From the IMG/VR virus record IMGVR_UViG_3300020185_004854, positions 1-64,000 of that record: a stretch of DNA of 64,000 bases; one strand, given 5' to 3'. Numbering within the stretch: the first letter of the stretch is position 1; every line of letters starts with the position of its first letter. The DNA comes from a virus. Positions 47,471 to 56,527 of the stretch are shown in pieces. The notes beneath the pieces were generated by a model. It was not told the DNA's origin, searched no databases, and saw nothing but the letters and a program-made list of their open reading frames with translations. The translations under genes and the position numbers were made by a program.

Positions 47471-47982
47471 TGATTTTAGATAAACAAATTAAAAATTTCC
47501 CAGAGTATTTTTACGGCGTTATCGAAATATCGAAGGGTTCTAGCAACAAATACGAATACAATAAAGATTTCAATATGATTGAATTTGATAGAAAACTATC
47601 GAGTTCAATGACGTACCCAGGAAATTACGGATTCGCGCCTAAGACTTTAGCTGAGGATGGAGACCCTGTAGATTTAATAATGCTAAGCACTGACCCCATT
47701 ATTCAATCAGGAGCACTGGTGAAATTAAAACCCTTAGCCTTACTTGATATGATAGATTGCGGATCTATTGATAACAAAATCATTGCGACAGTACTAACGG
47801 AGGAGAATATAAATGATATTGATGACGTTTGCCCAATGTTCTTGAGGAAAACTGAAGACTTTTTTGCAAACTACAAAAATTTAGATAATGAAGAAGTGAG
47901 CTTAGGAAACTGGGGAAACGCGGACGCCGCAAAAGAATATTTAAAAAGCCGATATGAAATTGGTGGACGTGGCGGGAGTTGA
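47470..47982 (+). CDS. ppa: Inorganic pyrophosphatase (family I)
   Basis: 170 aa from ATG 47470 (TGATG overlap with the HAD gene). 'GVIEISKGSSNKYEYNKDFN', 'SSSMTYPGNYGFAPKTLAED' and 'GDPVDLIML' are the PPase substrate and metal-binding signature. It hydrolyses PPi released by nucleotidyl transfer or DNA synthesis. Its last eight codons lie on the antisense strand of the tmRNA 3' end. Confidence 0.88.
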   Translation: MILDKQIKNFPEYFYGVIEISKGSSNKYEYNKDFNMIEFDRKLSSSMTYPGNYGFAPKTLAEDGDPVDLIMLSTDPIIQSGALVKLKPLALLDMIDCGSIDNKIIATVLTEENINDIDDVCPMFLRKTEDFFANYKNLDNEEVSLGNWGNADAAKEYLKSRYEIGGRGGS

Positions 47983-48399
47983 ACCCGCGTCTTTAAACCT
48001 TCAAAATACACACCTACAAGTTTAGTTAGTTTTTTTTAAAGTTATGATACTAACATCCAACTACTTGTTTTAATTATTCACTCAAATTTGAGGCCCCCGA
48101 ATACTCAGTGGTGCAGTTTTTAAAACTAGTAAAATTTTATCTGTTTTTGCAGATGTCGTCCTCGTATTCTAAATATCTGCGTCAATAAAAACGAGGGGGT
48201 AGCTTTAAGCTACCATCTCAAGCTCTTCAGCTTGCTCGAATTGCACGAGGGAATCGTACTCTTCAGTAGCAGCTTCAAGAAGCTCTTTAATGCTATAATA
48301 ACCTTCGCCATATACAGCTTTGTGTCTTGATATCGGAGCCAGACACACCTCCGACTTGCAGTATATAGATCCAACTTAAATCAAATCCAGTACACGCCC
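47961..48399 (-). ncRNA. ssrA: tmRNA (one-piece), with an unusually long tag reading frame
   Basis: All main tmRNA parts are visible. The acceptor 5' strand GGGCGTG (48399-48393) pairs with CACGTCC before the encoded CCA (47961-47963). The T-arm is GCGGG-TTCAACT-CCCGC, followed by the acceptor 3' strand. Helix 2 is CTGCAAG (48361-48355) with CTTGTAG near the 3' end. Pseudoknot 1 pairs TCGGAG/CTCCGA and GTGTCT/AGACAC (48322-48354). The tag frame stops at TAA 48205-48207 in the loop of hairpin GGTAGC/GCTACC, as in helix 5. Counting from GCT (48318) it has 37 codons, from GGC (48309) 34; it begins AVYGEGYYSIKEL and ends QAEELEMVA. No smpB is visible, so host SmpB is presumably used. Confidence 0.95.
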
Positions 48400-48419
48400 A
48401 TAAAAATTTTAAAGAACTA

Positions 48420-48436
48420 ATGCTCGCATAGAGCAT
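48420..48436 (-). terminator. Possible terminator hairpin before the tmRNA
   Basis: Stem ATGCTC/GAGCAT with a 5-nt loop, followed on the minus strand by an AT-rich, T-containing stretch. It could end the clpC-like transcript or shape the tmRNA precursor. No TTGACA-type promoter for the tmRNA was found in 48400-48536. Confidence 0.35.
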
Positions 48437-48536
48437 GCTGATTAATTTTACACATGAAAATAAAATTTGTGTATAATAATATTATATGATTCATCACGTT
48501 TCAATTATTCAAATAATAAGTTTATTAGCTATCGTG

Positions 48537-51008
48537 TTAGTTTTGAGTTGTTTGTGATTTAGAATAAGTGAATTTTTTATTCACATAATCAAATTTAACA
48601 GTATCATTATTAACGATGTCTTTTGATAATATACTCTCGCAGAGTATAGATTCAATATGCTGATTAAATAATCTTTCAATCGGTCTCGCCCCAAGATTTA
48701 AATCTTTTAATTTTGAAACTAAAAAGTCTAAAACATTTGAAGATATACTTATGAGAATTTTCTTAGCTTTCAATCTTTTGTTTAAAGTTTGCATATAGAT
48801 TGATATTATTTTTGTATAGTGATCGTCTGAGAAATTAGAAAATATTACAATATCACTTATCCGATTAACAAATTCAGGGGAAAAATGTTTACAGGCTAAA
48901 TTATTAATTTTTTCATTTATGATATCTTGATTAACTCCATTAGAGAGAAACCCAACAGATTGAGATGGTTTGTCTAGAATATCGCTGCCAAGATTACCAG
49001 TTAAAATAATTAAGCAATTTTTGAAATCAGCAGACCTACCATAATTATCACTAAGCTTACCCTCATCAAGAATCAAAAGCAAGGATTTCAAAACATCTGG
49101 GTGAGCTTTTTCAATTTCATCAAAAAGAATAACACTGTAAGGTTTTTTTCTGACTTGATCCACTAAATTACTACCATCTTCATAGCCAACATATCCTGGG
49201 GATGACCCTGTAATTTTAGAAGAACTTGAACTTTCGGAAAACTCACCCATATCAATTCTAATAATTTTATCTTCACCCCCGTAAATAAATTTAGACACTT
49301 GTTTAGCCATGAAGGTTTTTCCAGTTCCAGTTCGACCAAGTAACAAAAAGACTCCAGCAGGTTTTTGAGGATTGTTTAATCCGCAAGCTGAACGATGTAT
49401 GGATTGGCAAATTTTTTGTATAGCGGCATCCTGTCCGATAATCTCTTTCTTAAGGTTACTTTCTAACTTTAAGTACTTATCGTCCGAGGAGGATGATATA
49501 ATTGACAGAGGGATTTTAACTTTTTGAGAAATGACTTCTTCAATATTTTCTTTTGAAATGTATATCTTTTTTTTTGAAATCGTTTTCTGCCAATCATCTA
49601 AAATCGTTTGATACTTTTCAAAAAGATCATCAACGCACTCAGCTAATACTTTTCTCCTCTCCTTGTCAGTGGTAGACTCCTCCTGATCTATTAAAGATTC
49701 TAAAGAAGACTCTAAGTTTAATATTTCTTCTGGTCTGTGAAAGTTTTTCACTCGAGCTTTCGAAGCAGCTTCATCTATGATATCAATAGCTTTATCTGGC
49801 AAAAAGCGATCATTAATATATCGAGAACTAAGTTCTACCGCAGCCTCTAAAGCGTTTTTTCTGAATATAACTTGGTGAAAAGCTTCGTATTCTGGAGCTA
49901 AACTCTTTAAGATATTAAGACAATCTTTCTTAGAAGGCTCTGAAACTAAAACTGATTGAAATCTTCTTGATAAAGCAGAGTCTTTTTCAATTGAATTTTT
50001 GAATTCTTTTAAAGTGGTAGCTCCTATACATTTTAAATCCCCTCGAGCGAGTAACGGTTTTAATATATTAGCGGCATCCATTCCGCCTTCAGCATTTCCA
50101 GCACCCATTAAAGTATGAACTTCATCAATGAATAAAATGTTTTTTTCCGAGGATTCAGCTTGTTGTAAAATATCTTTTAAACGCTCTTCGAATTGACCCC
50201 TGTATTTAGTTCCAGCAAGAATACTATTAAAATTTAAACTAAAAACTTCGCAGTTAAGTAATATTTCGGGAACTTGCTTGGATACTATTCTTTGAGATAA
50301 CCCTTCTATTAAAGCTGTCTTTCCAACGCCAGCTTCACCTAAGATTATTGGGTTGTTTTTTACCCTGCGACATAAAATTTCTATAACCTGGTTAATTTCA
50401 TCTTCCCTACTGACGACTTCATCAAACTTACCCTGAGAAGCAAGTGTTGTATAATTGATTGAAAACTGCTCTAAGGGGTTTGGGTCATGATCTTTTTGAA
50501 CCTTTGCTTTTAAATTATTTTCCTTAACGCTGTTAAGGAATTTCTTGAGATCTTTACGTTTTTCTTCCACGTCGCCCTCTAGTGTAGTTTGAACAGCTTG
50601 AAAGATTACATCAGGATCCAAGTCAAAATTTAAGAATAAATTTTGAACATTAGGATTGGATTGTAAAGAAAGAAATACATGCTCAACCCCTACGTAATCA
50701 TGACCATAGGATATTGCTAATTTCGAAGAATCTCTTAATAATATTTTAAAGCTTCGAGAATAATTAATATCAATTCTTTCATTTTTAGATATAGTAGGAG
50801 GCGAAAAATTTAACACAGCTTTTTTTAATTCTTTTAAGGATAGGGCAGCCTCTCCTCCCATAGAAAAAAACAGAGTATCTTGCACTTTAAAAATTCCATA
50901 AATTAAATGTATGGGATCTACGGATTTAACTCTAGATTGCACGCATAAATTTTTAGCTATTTTAATAGCTTGTTGAACCCTGGGGGTAAAATTTGGCAAC
51001 ATATCCAT
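48537..51008 (-). CDS. ClpC/ClpA-like AAA+ protein unfoldase
   Basis: 823 aa, full ClpC length. Residues 1 to about 145: Clp N-domain repeats. D1: Walker A GEAGVGKT, pore loop GTKYRGQF, Walker B FIDEVH. A short coiled middle segment of about 50 residues, as in ClpC rather than the long ClpB one. D2: Walker A GRTGTGKT, pore loop GYVGYEDG, Walker B LFDEIEKAH. After 'ILTGNLGSDILDKPSQS' comes VGF, at the place of the ClpC loop that docks ClpP. A ClpP-partner unfoldase is therefore likely, using host ClpP. It lies directly upstream of the tmRNA. AGGAG precedes its ATG. Confidence 0.88.
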   Translation of the reverse strand: MDMLPNFTPRVQQAIKIAKNLCVQSRVKSVDPIHLIYGIFKVQDTLFFSMGGEAALSLKELKKAVLNFSPPTISKNERIDINYSRSFKILLRDSSKLAISYGHDYVGVEHVFLSLQSNPNVQNLFLNFDLDPDVIFQAVQTTLEGDVEEKRKDLKKFLNSVKENNLKAKVQKDHDPNPLEQFSINYTTLASQGKFDEVVSREDEINQVIEILCRRVKNNPIILGEAGVGKTALIEGLSQRIVSKQVPEILLNCEVFSLNFNSILAGTKYRGQFEERLKDILQQAESSEKNILFIDEVHTLMGAGNAEGGMDAANILKPLLARGDLKCIGATTLKEFKNSIEKDSALSRRFQSVLVSEPSKKDCLNILKSLAPEYEAFHQVIFRKNALEAAVELSSRYINDRFLPDKAIDIIDEAASKARVKNFHRPEEILNLESSLESLIDQEESTTDKERRKVLAECVDDLFEKYQTILDDWQKTISKKKIYISKENIEEVISQKVKIPLSIISSSSDDKYLKLESNLKKEIIGQDAAIQKICQSIHRSACGLNNPQKPAGVFLLLGRTGTGKTFMAKQVSKFIYGGEDKIIRIDMGEFSESSSSSKITGSSPGYVGYEDGSNLVDQVRKKPYSVILFDEIEKAHPDVLKSLLLILDEGKLSDNYGRSADFKNCLIILTGNLGSDILDKPSQSVGFLSNGVNQDIINEKINNLACKHFSPEFVNRISDIVIFSNFSDDHYTKIISIYMQTLNKRLKAKKILISISSNVLDFLVSKLKDLNLGARPIERLFNQHIESILCESILSKDIVNNDTVKFDYVNKKFTYSKSQTTQN

Positions 51009-53548
51009 TACTTGACGTCTCCTAGCTTCATATAAATTTTTTCTTTTAAAGGTAAAATGTTGTCGGCAAAAATAATATCAGAATATTTAGAGCCAACTAC
51101 CCCTATAATGTCGTCTTTTTCGGGGGTTTTTTTCCCAGATTCTAGGTAGTCACTGTATTTATTGCCTCTAGCGTTATCCATAAACATTACTGGGTATTTA
51201 CCGTATTCATCATTTAAGATAATCTTAATATATTTATTACCATTACGACTAACCCCTTTATAAGAATCCGAAACAACTCCAATGAATTTACCTCGGCAAG
51301 ACGCGTTATCATAAAAATCATTTGAATTATATATTGTTTCAGAATCGTTAAAGACGGATTTTAAGTCAATGCTATAACTATAACCCAAGAGTTTGGTTTC
51401 AAAGAACCAATTGGCGAATTTTTCATACTGTTTGTTTTGTAGGTAAATTGATTTGTAGTTTTCATATTTTGATTTAAAGGTGTTAAACCTAGATTCTTTC
51501 ATAAGAGGTTTTCCATCTTGAGCTATCAAGCCTTCTTTGGCAGCAGCTATAATATCTAGCAACATATAGTTATATTTAGGGCCTAAGCCAATCATTAGCT
51601 TTTTTTCTCTATCAGTTAATAAATTAAAAGACTGAGCTTCTAAAACTAGTAGAGATCTACTACAAGAATAACTAGGCAGGCAACCAGCTTGAATTAAAGA
51701 AGATAATACGCCAATGTTTAACCCTGATTGTTTAGCTTGTATGAATGTTTTGAATTTATTAGGCTTATCAGTAGATCTAAAATCGCTTAAAGATTTTAAA
51801 GATTTTTCACTAACCCCCTTGATACTATTTAAACCATAACGAAGATCACTCCCTTCTTTGGCAAAATCCATCGAAGACCTTTCCAAGTCTGGAGGCAAAA
51901 GCTTAACTTTAAAAAAGGGCAGCTCTTTACTAATTTGGCTAATTTCTTCCTGAGGAGAAGGTTCAAACTTAGTCATCCTTAACAAGCTTAGAAAGAACTC
52001 CTGAGTATAATTAAACTTTAAGAAAGTTGTCCACGCAGCTAATGTAGAATACGCTATAGAGTGACTTTTATTGAAAGAGTAATTAGCGCTATCTTCAGCA
52101 ACCTTCCATAATATTTGACCGACTTCTTCTGGAAGTTTTTGTTCAGAAATCTTGTTTTCAATTTTTTCTTTCCACAAGGACATTTGATCTACTTTTTTCT
52201 TACCAACGATTCTTCTCAACTGTTCAGCTTCGTCGAGTGAGAACCCAATTCTTACAGCCATTTTCATTAATTGTTCTTGATACAAAGGTATACCTCCAGT
52301 ATAACTCAATTCCTCTACGAAGAAATCATGAACAACGTTAAAATTATTTGTTTTTACGTACTCAGAATAAAGTTCTGTAAATTCTAGAGCTCCTGGCCTG
52401 GCAATAGCTATAACAGCGCTTAACTGCTCTAAGTTCTTAGGCTTAACTGATTGACATACCCTAAAGTTTGTATCAGCTTCTATTTGAAATAATCCATGAG
52501 GTGATCTCAAGTTATCTTGAAGCGGCAAATAAACAGAGGGATCATCTAAGTTTATAGATTTTACATCTAGATTAATATTTTTACAGACATCATAAATAAC
52601 ACTCAAAGTTCTCAAGCCCAGAATATCAAACTTAACCATTAACTCTGAGACCCAATTCATGTCATAAGCAGTGACGATAGAACCGTCATTAGTTGACTGA
52701 AGAGGGCAAATTTCAGAAATTTTATAAAAAGATATAGCAATTCCAGACGGATGCACACCAGTATTTTTATACAAACCTTCAATTTTTCTTGCAATTTTAT
52801 AACAAGCAGGATTCTCTTTCGACCAAGAAAGAAAATCTTCACTTTCTTTTGCAGAGCTCTCCAACGAGGATACTTTGCCGAATTTCTTGGGGATTAAATC
52901 GCTTACAACGTTAACTTCTTTCTCTGAAAGGTCGGAGACAATTTTACCACATTCTTTAATGCAAAGCTTACTACTTAAACTGTTTAAGGTTAAGATTTTA
53001 GAGGTCCTAGACGGGTTTTTTTTATCGATATAATTAATTACTTTTTGCCTATGCTCGTAAGCTATATCGTTATCCACATCAGCTAATAAACTTCCATCAA
53101 GATACGTTACTCCTTCTTGCTCGATTTTTTTAGCTCGACTTTCAGACACAAACCTTTCAAAGAATAGTTCGTATTTTACTGGGTCAACACTAGTCACTCC
53201 AATTAAAAATAATACTAAAGACCCAGCGGCAGATCCCCTACCTGGACCGACAGGTATATTATTTTCATGACAAAAATTAATAATATCCCAATTTAATAAA
53301 ATATAATCAACGAAACCTAATTTATTGAGAGTTTTCAGTTCAGAGCGTAACCTTTCAGAGTAATTAATGCCAAAATTATTCTTATTTAAACTTTTTTCAC
53401 ATAACGATTTAAGGAAAGTGAAGTTGTCGACATCTTCATCTAAAGATAGAGATTTGTAATATTTTTTTTCTATTTTTATTTGAGGTAAGCGCACTCCTGG
53501 AGGGACGCAATTTTTATACTCAGTAAAATTACTTGTAAAGTTATTCAT
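51008..53548 (-). CDS. dnaE: DNA polymerase III alpha, polymerase part (DnaE-like)
   Basis: About 846 aa from ATG 53548 (TAATG overlap with the exonuclease stop; a second ATG lies at 53566). 'NIPVGPGRGSAAGSLVLFLI' is the family C nucleotide-binding block; catalytic Asp residues are in 'LADVDNDIAYEHRQKVI' and 'VKFDILGLRTLSVI'. 'GIPLYQEQLMKMAV' and the helix-hairpin-helix region follow, then a C-terminal OB-like part ('GKFIGVVSDSYKGVSRNGNK'). The N-terminal PHP domain of normal DnaE is absent and is encoded separately at 54183-54932. Confidence 0.92.
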   Translation of the reverse strand: MNNFTSNFTEYKNCVPPGVRLPQIKIEKKYYKSLSLDEDVDNFTFLKSLCEKSLNKNNFGINYSERLRSELKTLNKLGFVDYILLNWDIINFCHENNIPVGPGRGSAAGSLVLFLIGVTSVDPVKYELFFERFVSESRAKKIEQEGVTYLDGSLLADVDNDIAYEHRQKVINYIDKKNPSRTSKILTLNSLSSKLCIKECGKIVSDLSEKEVNVVSDLIPKKFGKVSSLESSAKESEDFLSWSKENPACYKIARKIEGLYKNTGVHPSGIAISFYKISEICPLQSTNDGSIVTAYDMNWVSELMVKFDILGLRTLSVIYDVCKNINLDVKSINLDDPSVYLPLQDNLRSPHGLFQIEADTNFRVCQSVKPKNLEQLSAVIAIARPGALEFTELYSEYVKTNNFNVVHDFFVEELSYTGGIPLYQEQLMKMAVRIGFSLDEAEQLRRIVGKKKVDQMSLWKEKIENKISEQKLPEEVGQILWKVAEDSANYSFNKSHSIAYSTLAAWTTFLKFNYTQEFFLSLLRMTKFEPSPQEEISQISKELPFFKVKLLPPDLERSSMDFAKEGSDLRYGLNSIKGVSEKSLKSLSDFRSTDKPNKFKTFIQAKQSGLNIGVLSSLIQAGCLPSYSCSRSLLVLEAQSFNLLTDREKKLMIGLGPKYNYMLLDIIAAAKEGLIAQDGKPLMKESRFNTFKSKYENYKSIYLQNKQYEKFANWFFETKLLGYSYSIDLKSVFNDSETIYNSNDFYDNASCRGKFIGVVSDSYKGVSRNGNKYIKIILNDEYGKYPVMFMDNARGNKYSDYLESGKKTPEKDDIIGVVGSKYSDIIFADNILPLKEKIYMKLGDVK

Positions 53549-54186
53549 TATATGTTGGAGTCCCAAATCATTGATTGGAAAACTTTAAAATTTTGTTCGA
53601 TATCATAAAGGGCGTCGTGGAGCTTGTTTTCATCAAAATCAATTTTGTATTTTTGACACAAAGATTTTAAATTAGTTTTAATTCCTTTTTGTCTAATTTT
53701 TTGAAGCTTGAACTGCCAAAGAGTGAGGTCGGTGGAGTCATATTCTATATTCATAGCGTTAGCTTTCGCTAAACAATTAGTGTCAATTAAACGGTTTAAG
53801 TATGAATAATCAGATTGCTTGCCACATAATAATCTGTGAGTGTTGTGAATAAAAATGTCAAAACCTATAATGTTATGTCCCACTATGTAATAATTATCAT
53901 TATAAAAATAACTCTCAAAAAGGTTTAAAACCTCCAATGGATCTACGGCTCGTTTTTTATAGACAGACTCTTTGAATCCCGTAACTTTTTTTGCTCCATC
54001 TGATATTTTTAGATCATCCCAGCGTAAATAAAAATCATATTTTTTTTCAATACCCTTGCTTGAGCAGATTAAGAAAGCTAATTGCCAAGGCTTATTATCA
54101 GGCGAGGCTAAGTTTAAGCTGCAAGTTTCATAATCAAACACTAAGAACTTTTTATCTTTGTTAAATCTGATTAAATTTGAATTCAT
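53548..54186 (-). CDS. DnaQ-like 3'-5' proofreading exonuclease (DEDDh)
   Basis: 212 aa. Exo I 'FLVFDYETCSL' (Asp, Glu), Exo II 'YIVGHNIIGFDIF' (Asp), Exo III 'LHDALYDIEQN' (His, Asp). Presumably proofreads for the polymerase gene that follows it. It sits between the PHP and polymerase parts of a split DnaE, with overlapping stop/start at both sides. Confidence 0.9.
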   Translation of the reverse strand: MNSNLIRFNKDKKFLVFDYETCSLNLASPDNKPWQLAFLICSSKGIEKKYDFYLRWDDLKISDGAKKVTGFKESVYKKRAVDPLEVLNLFESYFYNDNYYIVGHNIIGFDIFIHNTHRLLCGKQSDYSYLNRLIDTNCLAKANAMNIEYDSTDLTLWQFKLQKIRQKGIKTNLKSLCQKYKIDFDENKLHDALYDIEQNFKVFQSMIWDSNI

Positions 54187-54932
54187 ACCGCAACCTCCTT
54201 CCAGCTTTCAAAGCAAAATTCTCGACTACCAAAACCTTCCAAGTTTGGCCGAGATAAAGAAGTGTTTCGAGAGAAACCTCTGTTACATATACACTTATAA
54301 GTTTGCAACGCATCTGAATCAGCGCGGTTTTTATAAAAAATACTCTTAGCCGATTCTTTTTTGTAACCGTGCTCCTCGCAGAAATTATTAACTATGTTAG
54401 TGAGCATAAAATCAACAGGTAAGTTATTGTTTTCAAGAAAAAAGAGCGGATCGGTAAACGAAAAATCTGGGATGCAATTAGAAAAAGAAAAACTATTTTG
54501 ATACAAAAAAGAATCGTAAAAAGGTATCGCGAGCATTAAATTTTTTTCATTCCAAAGTTTTTTTAAACATTCAAAATTACCTAATCCATCTAAGTCGCAA
54601 TAAATTGAACTATAGATTAAATTTAAATCTTTACACCCATCATCGTTCTTGGCAAAAATAATAATCTTATGAAGCGACTTAGGATCATCTTTGGACTCAC
54701 AGCTAATTTTAAATCTTAACCCAAAAATTAAATGAATATTTTGATCTAAACAATTTTTCCTAGCTTCCAAAAAACCTGTCGGGGCATCTTCAACTAAAAC
54801 GAGTTTGTCGAGGCTATTATCTATTAAAATATCAAAAATAGAATCAGCGCTAGCATCAGAAGAGGCGTTCGGCGGATTTAGAGTTAAGATACTTTTTCCT
54901 ATGCTATAATGAGACTTGAATAAAGGTAACAT
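54183..54932 (-). CDS. DnaE PHP-domain protein (split N-terminus)
   Basis: 249 aa. 'LFKSHYSIGKSILTLNPPNA' (degenerate PHP motif I), 'KLVLVEDAPTGFLEARKNCL' (cf. AITD.gnl.g...F), 'IHLIFGLRFKI' (cf. iiG.E), and the final 'DSDALQTYKCICNRGFSRNT...FGSREFCFES' matching the segment of DnaE just after PHP. It ends where the polymerase gene picks up. Metal ligands look mostly lost, so a structural role is likely. Confidence 0.78.
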   Translation of the reverse strand: MLPLFKSHYSIGKSILTLNPPNASSDASADSIFDILIDNSLDKLVLVEDAPTGFLEARKNCLDQNIHLIFGLRFKISCESKDDPKSLHKIIIFAKNDDGCKDLNLIYSSIYCDLDGLGNFECLKKLWNEKNLMLAIPFYDSFLYQNSFSFSNCIPDFSFTDPLFFLENNNLPVDFMLTNIVNNFCEEHGYKKESAKSIFYKNRADSDALQTYKCICNRGFSRNTSLSRPNLEGFGSREFCFESWKEVAV

Positions 54933-54943
54933 AAATTACAAAC

Positions 54944-54972
54944 ATTCTACTAGAAAAGAAAGTAAAAGTCAA
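54944..54972 (-). promoter_or_regulatory. sigma70-like promoter of the polymerase operon
   Basis: TTGACT (54967-54972), 17-bp spacer, TAGAAT (54944-54949); predicted start 54937, five bases before the PHP gene ATG at 54932. Confidence 0.6.
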
Positions 54973-54975
54973 GCG

Positions 54976-55284
54976 TTATTTTAATGATTTTAGGATGGAT
55001 ATTATCTGTTCGAAATTAGAATAAGAAATTTTATCTACATTTATATTGGCTTTTTTAGGAGCAATTAGAAAACCGTTTTCAATTTCACCATCTTTTATTA
55101 AATAAGAAATAAAGTCATGGGCTCCATATTCTTTAAGCCATCTCCAGTACAAAGATCTTGTTCCTGGTCTGCATCTTAATAATATATCCTCAAAGACATA
55201 GGTCTTTGCATATAAAGTAACATCTCTAAATGGATAGATTTCGCTGGGAGGTTCACAAAGATTAGAGTCGATGATTAATTGCAT
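54976..55284 (-). CDS. Orphan protein, 102 aa
   Basis: ATG 55284 (MQLIIDSNLCEPPS) preferred over the GTG at 55299. Mixed α/β with 'LLRCRPGTRSLYWRWLKEYG'. Not recognised; it lies between the nuclease and PHP genes. Confidence 0.55.
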   Translation of the reverse strand: MQLIIDSNLCEPPSEIYPFRDVTLYAKTYVFEDILLRCRPGTRSLYWRWLKEYGAHDFISYLIKDGEIENGFLIAPKKANINVDKISYSNFEQIISILKSLK

Positions 55285-55299
55285 CGATATATAATACAC

Positions 55300-55462
55300 A
55301 CGATGAATTAAATATTTATTTAATATTTAATGGAGACTAAGCTCGCGCAAGAAAATATAACACCGAAGGTATGTTTTTTGGTCACCCCAAATAGGTTTGT
55401 GTAGGGATTATTTTGCGAGATGTATTAGTATTGTATTTATCATTTATATAATACACTAAAAA
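55300..55462. other. Non-coding gap, 163 nt
   Basis: No frame longer than about 11 codons with an ATG. The sequence mixes a GC-richer middle (gctcgcgcaag, ggtcaccccaaatagg) with AT-rich ends including TTATATAA. It could hold a promoter, terminator or replication signal; I cannot name one. Confidence 0.4.
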
Positions 55463-56527
55463 TCACAAATCAAGGTCATCTTTTTGGGCGTTAAATTTAG
55501 GACACCCTTCGTAATTTATTTTTTCTATGTATTGACCAAGAGATTTGTCAGCTAAGAGCAGATGTTCCTCACCTTCTTTCGCGGACTTGATTGTGTTACC
55601 ATCAACATCTTTTAAGGCAAAATAATCGAAAGCGAATTTGTAATTGCAATGCCACATCGGAGTTCCGTCTTTCTTAAGTTGCCCAGGGGTTTTTGCAAAT
55701 CCACATGAAAGAGGGCCAGAAAAACTTTTATCATCTGGAAATGGTTGGTCTGCAGCGAAATTTGAACAAGCAGTATCGTAGTTAAAATTATTTAAATAAG
55801 ATTGTATTTCTGTTAAGTGATATTCAAAACCATCAAGTTCGCTTAAAGACATTGGACTCATTTTTAAAACACCTTCACCATCCAAGCCTAATAAGTCAGA
55901 ATCTAAGTCGAATTTCAGAAACAGAAACTCTGTTTGTAATTCCTCGCAATTGGGGTATAGTTTTTTAACAGCTAAGCAATAGATTAGATTTTGTAGATTA
56001 TTAGTTATTTCTTTTCCTACGTAAACTTTTTTACTAGTTTTAAAATCTCTAATAACCGCTTTCTTGCCCTTGTCATAAAGAAAAAGCTTATCAATAAAAC
56101 CATATATATAATATTTTTTATCACCTTCTTCAAATTCAATGTCAAAAGTTTTTTCAGATACAGCTTCAAAAGGTTTACCTCGAGATTCGCCATAAAAGTC
56201 ATAATTTAAACCGTTGACGATAAAGGAATCTATCATATCTAAGTCCTCGCTAGAATCAACGGGGGGGTCTTGAGCGCGAGCTTGTGTTTCAACAAGTTTA
56301 GAAACAGCTTTAGATCCTGAGATTGAATTTTTTTTAATTATACTATCAAAATGTTTTTTGTGCCTTTTTTTACCTAGATACTCAAAGATATTATGACAAA
56401 CACTACCCCGAGAAGCTCCCGTATTAGAGGAGTCTGGAAGTTTATTTATGTATTTGCACCAGTAAACCCAAGAGCATTTTTCGACAGTGGATATTCTACT
56501 AGCGGACAGTCTAACGTTATCACTCAT
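55463..56527 (-). CDS. Cas4/RecB-like PD-(D/E)XK exonuclease
   Basis: 354 aa. 'RLSASRISTVEKCSWVYWCK' with 'ASRGSVCHNIFEYLG' (GxxxH-type motif), 'IYGFIDKLFLYDKGKKAVIR' then DFKTSKK (D...DxK), and 'LQNLIYCLAVKKLYP' (QxxxY). This is the RecB-family nuclease order. Cys at the N-terminus and several near the C-terminus might hold an Fe-S cluster as in Cas4/AddB. Placed between primase and polymerase, so likely replication or recombination. Overlaps primase by 8 nt. Confidence 0.8.
   Translation of the reverse strand: MSDNVRLSASRISTVEKCSWVYWCKYINKLPDSSNTGASRGSVCHNIFEYLGKKRHKKHFDSIIKKNSISGSKAVSKLVETQARAQDPPVDSSEDLDMIDSFIVNGLNYDFYGESRGKPFEAVSEKTFDIEFEEGDKKYYIYGFIDKLFLYDKGKKAVIRDFKTSKKVYVGKEITNNLQNLIYCLAVKKLYPNCEELQTEFLFLKFDLDSDLLGLDGEGVLKMSPMSLSELDGFEYHLTEIQSYLNNFNYDTACSNFAADQPFPDDKSFSGPLSCGFAKTPGQLKKDGTPMWHCNYKFAFDYFALKDVDGNTIKSAKEGEEHLLLADKSLGQYIEKINYEGCPKFNAQKDDLDL

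Noticed and set aside
48486-48557. Plus-strand 23-aa hydrophobic frame (MIHHVSIIQIISLLAIVLVL...)
   Set aside because: A TATAAT precedes it, but it is very short, overlaps the 3' end of the clpC-like gene on the other strand and has no -35 box or ribosome site.
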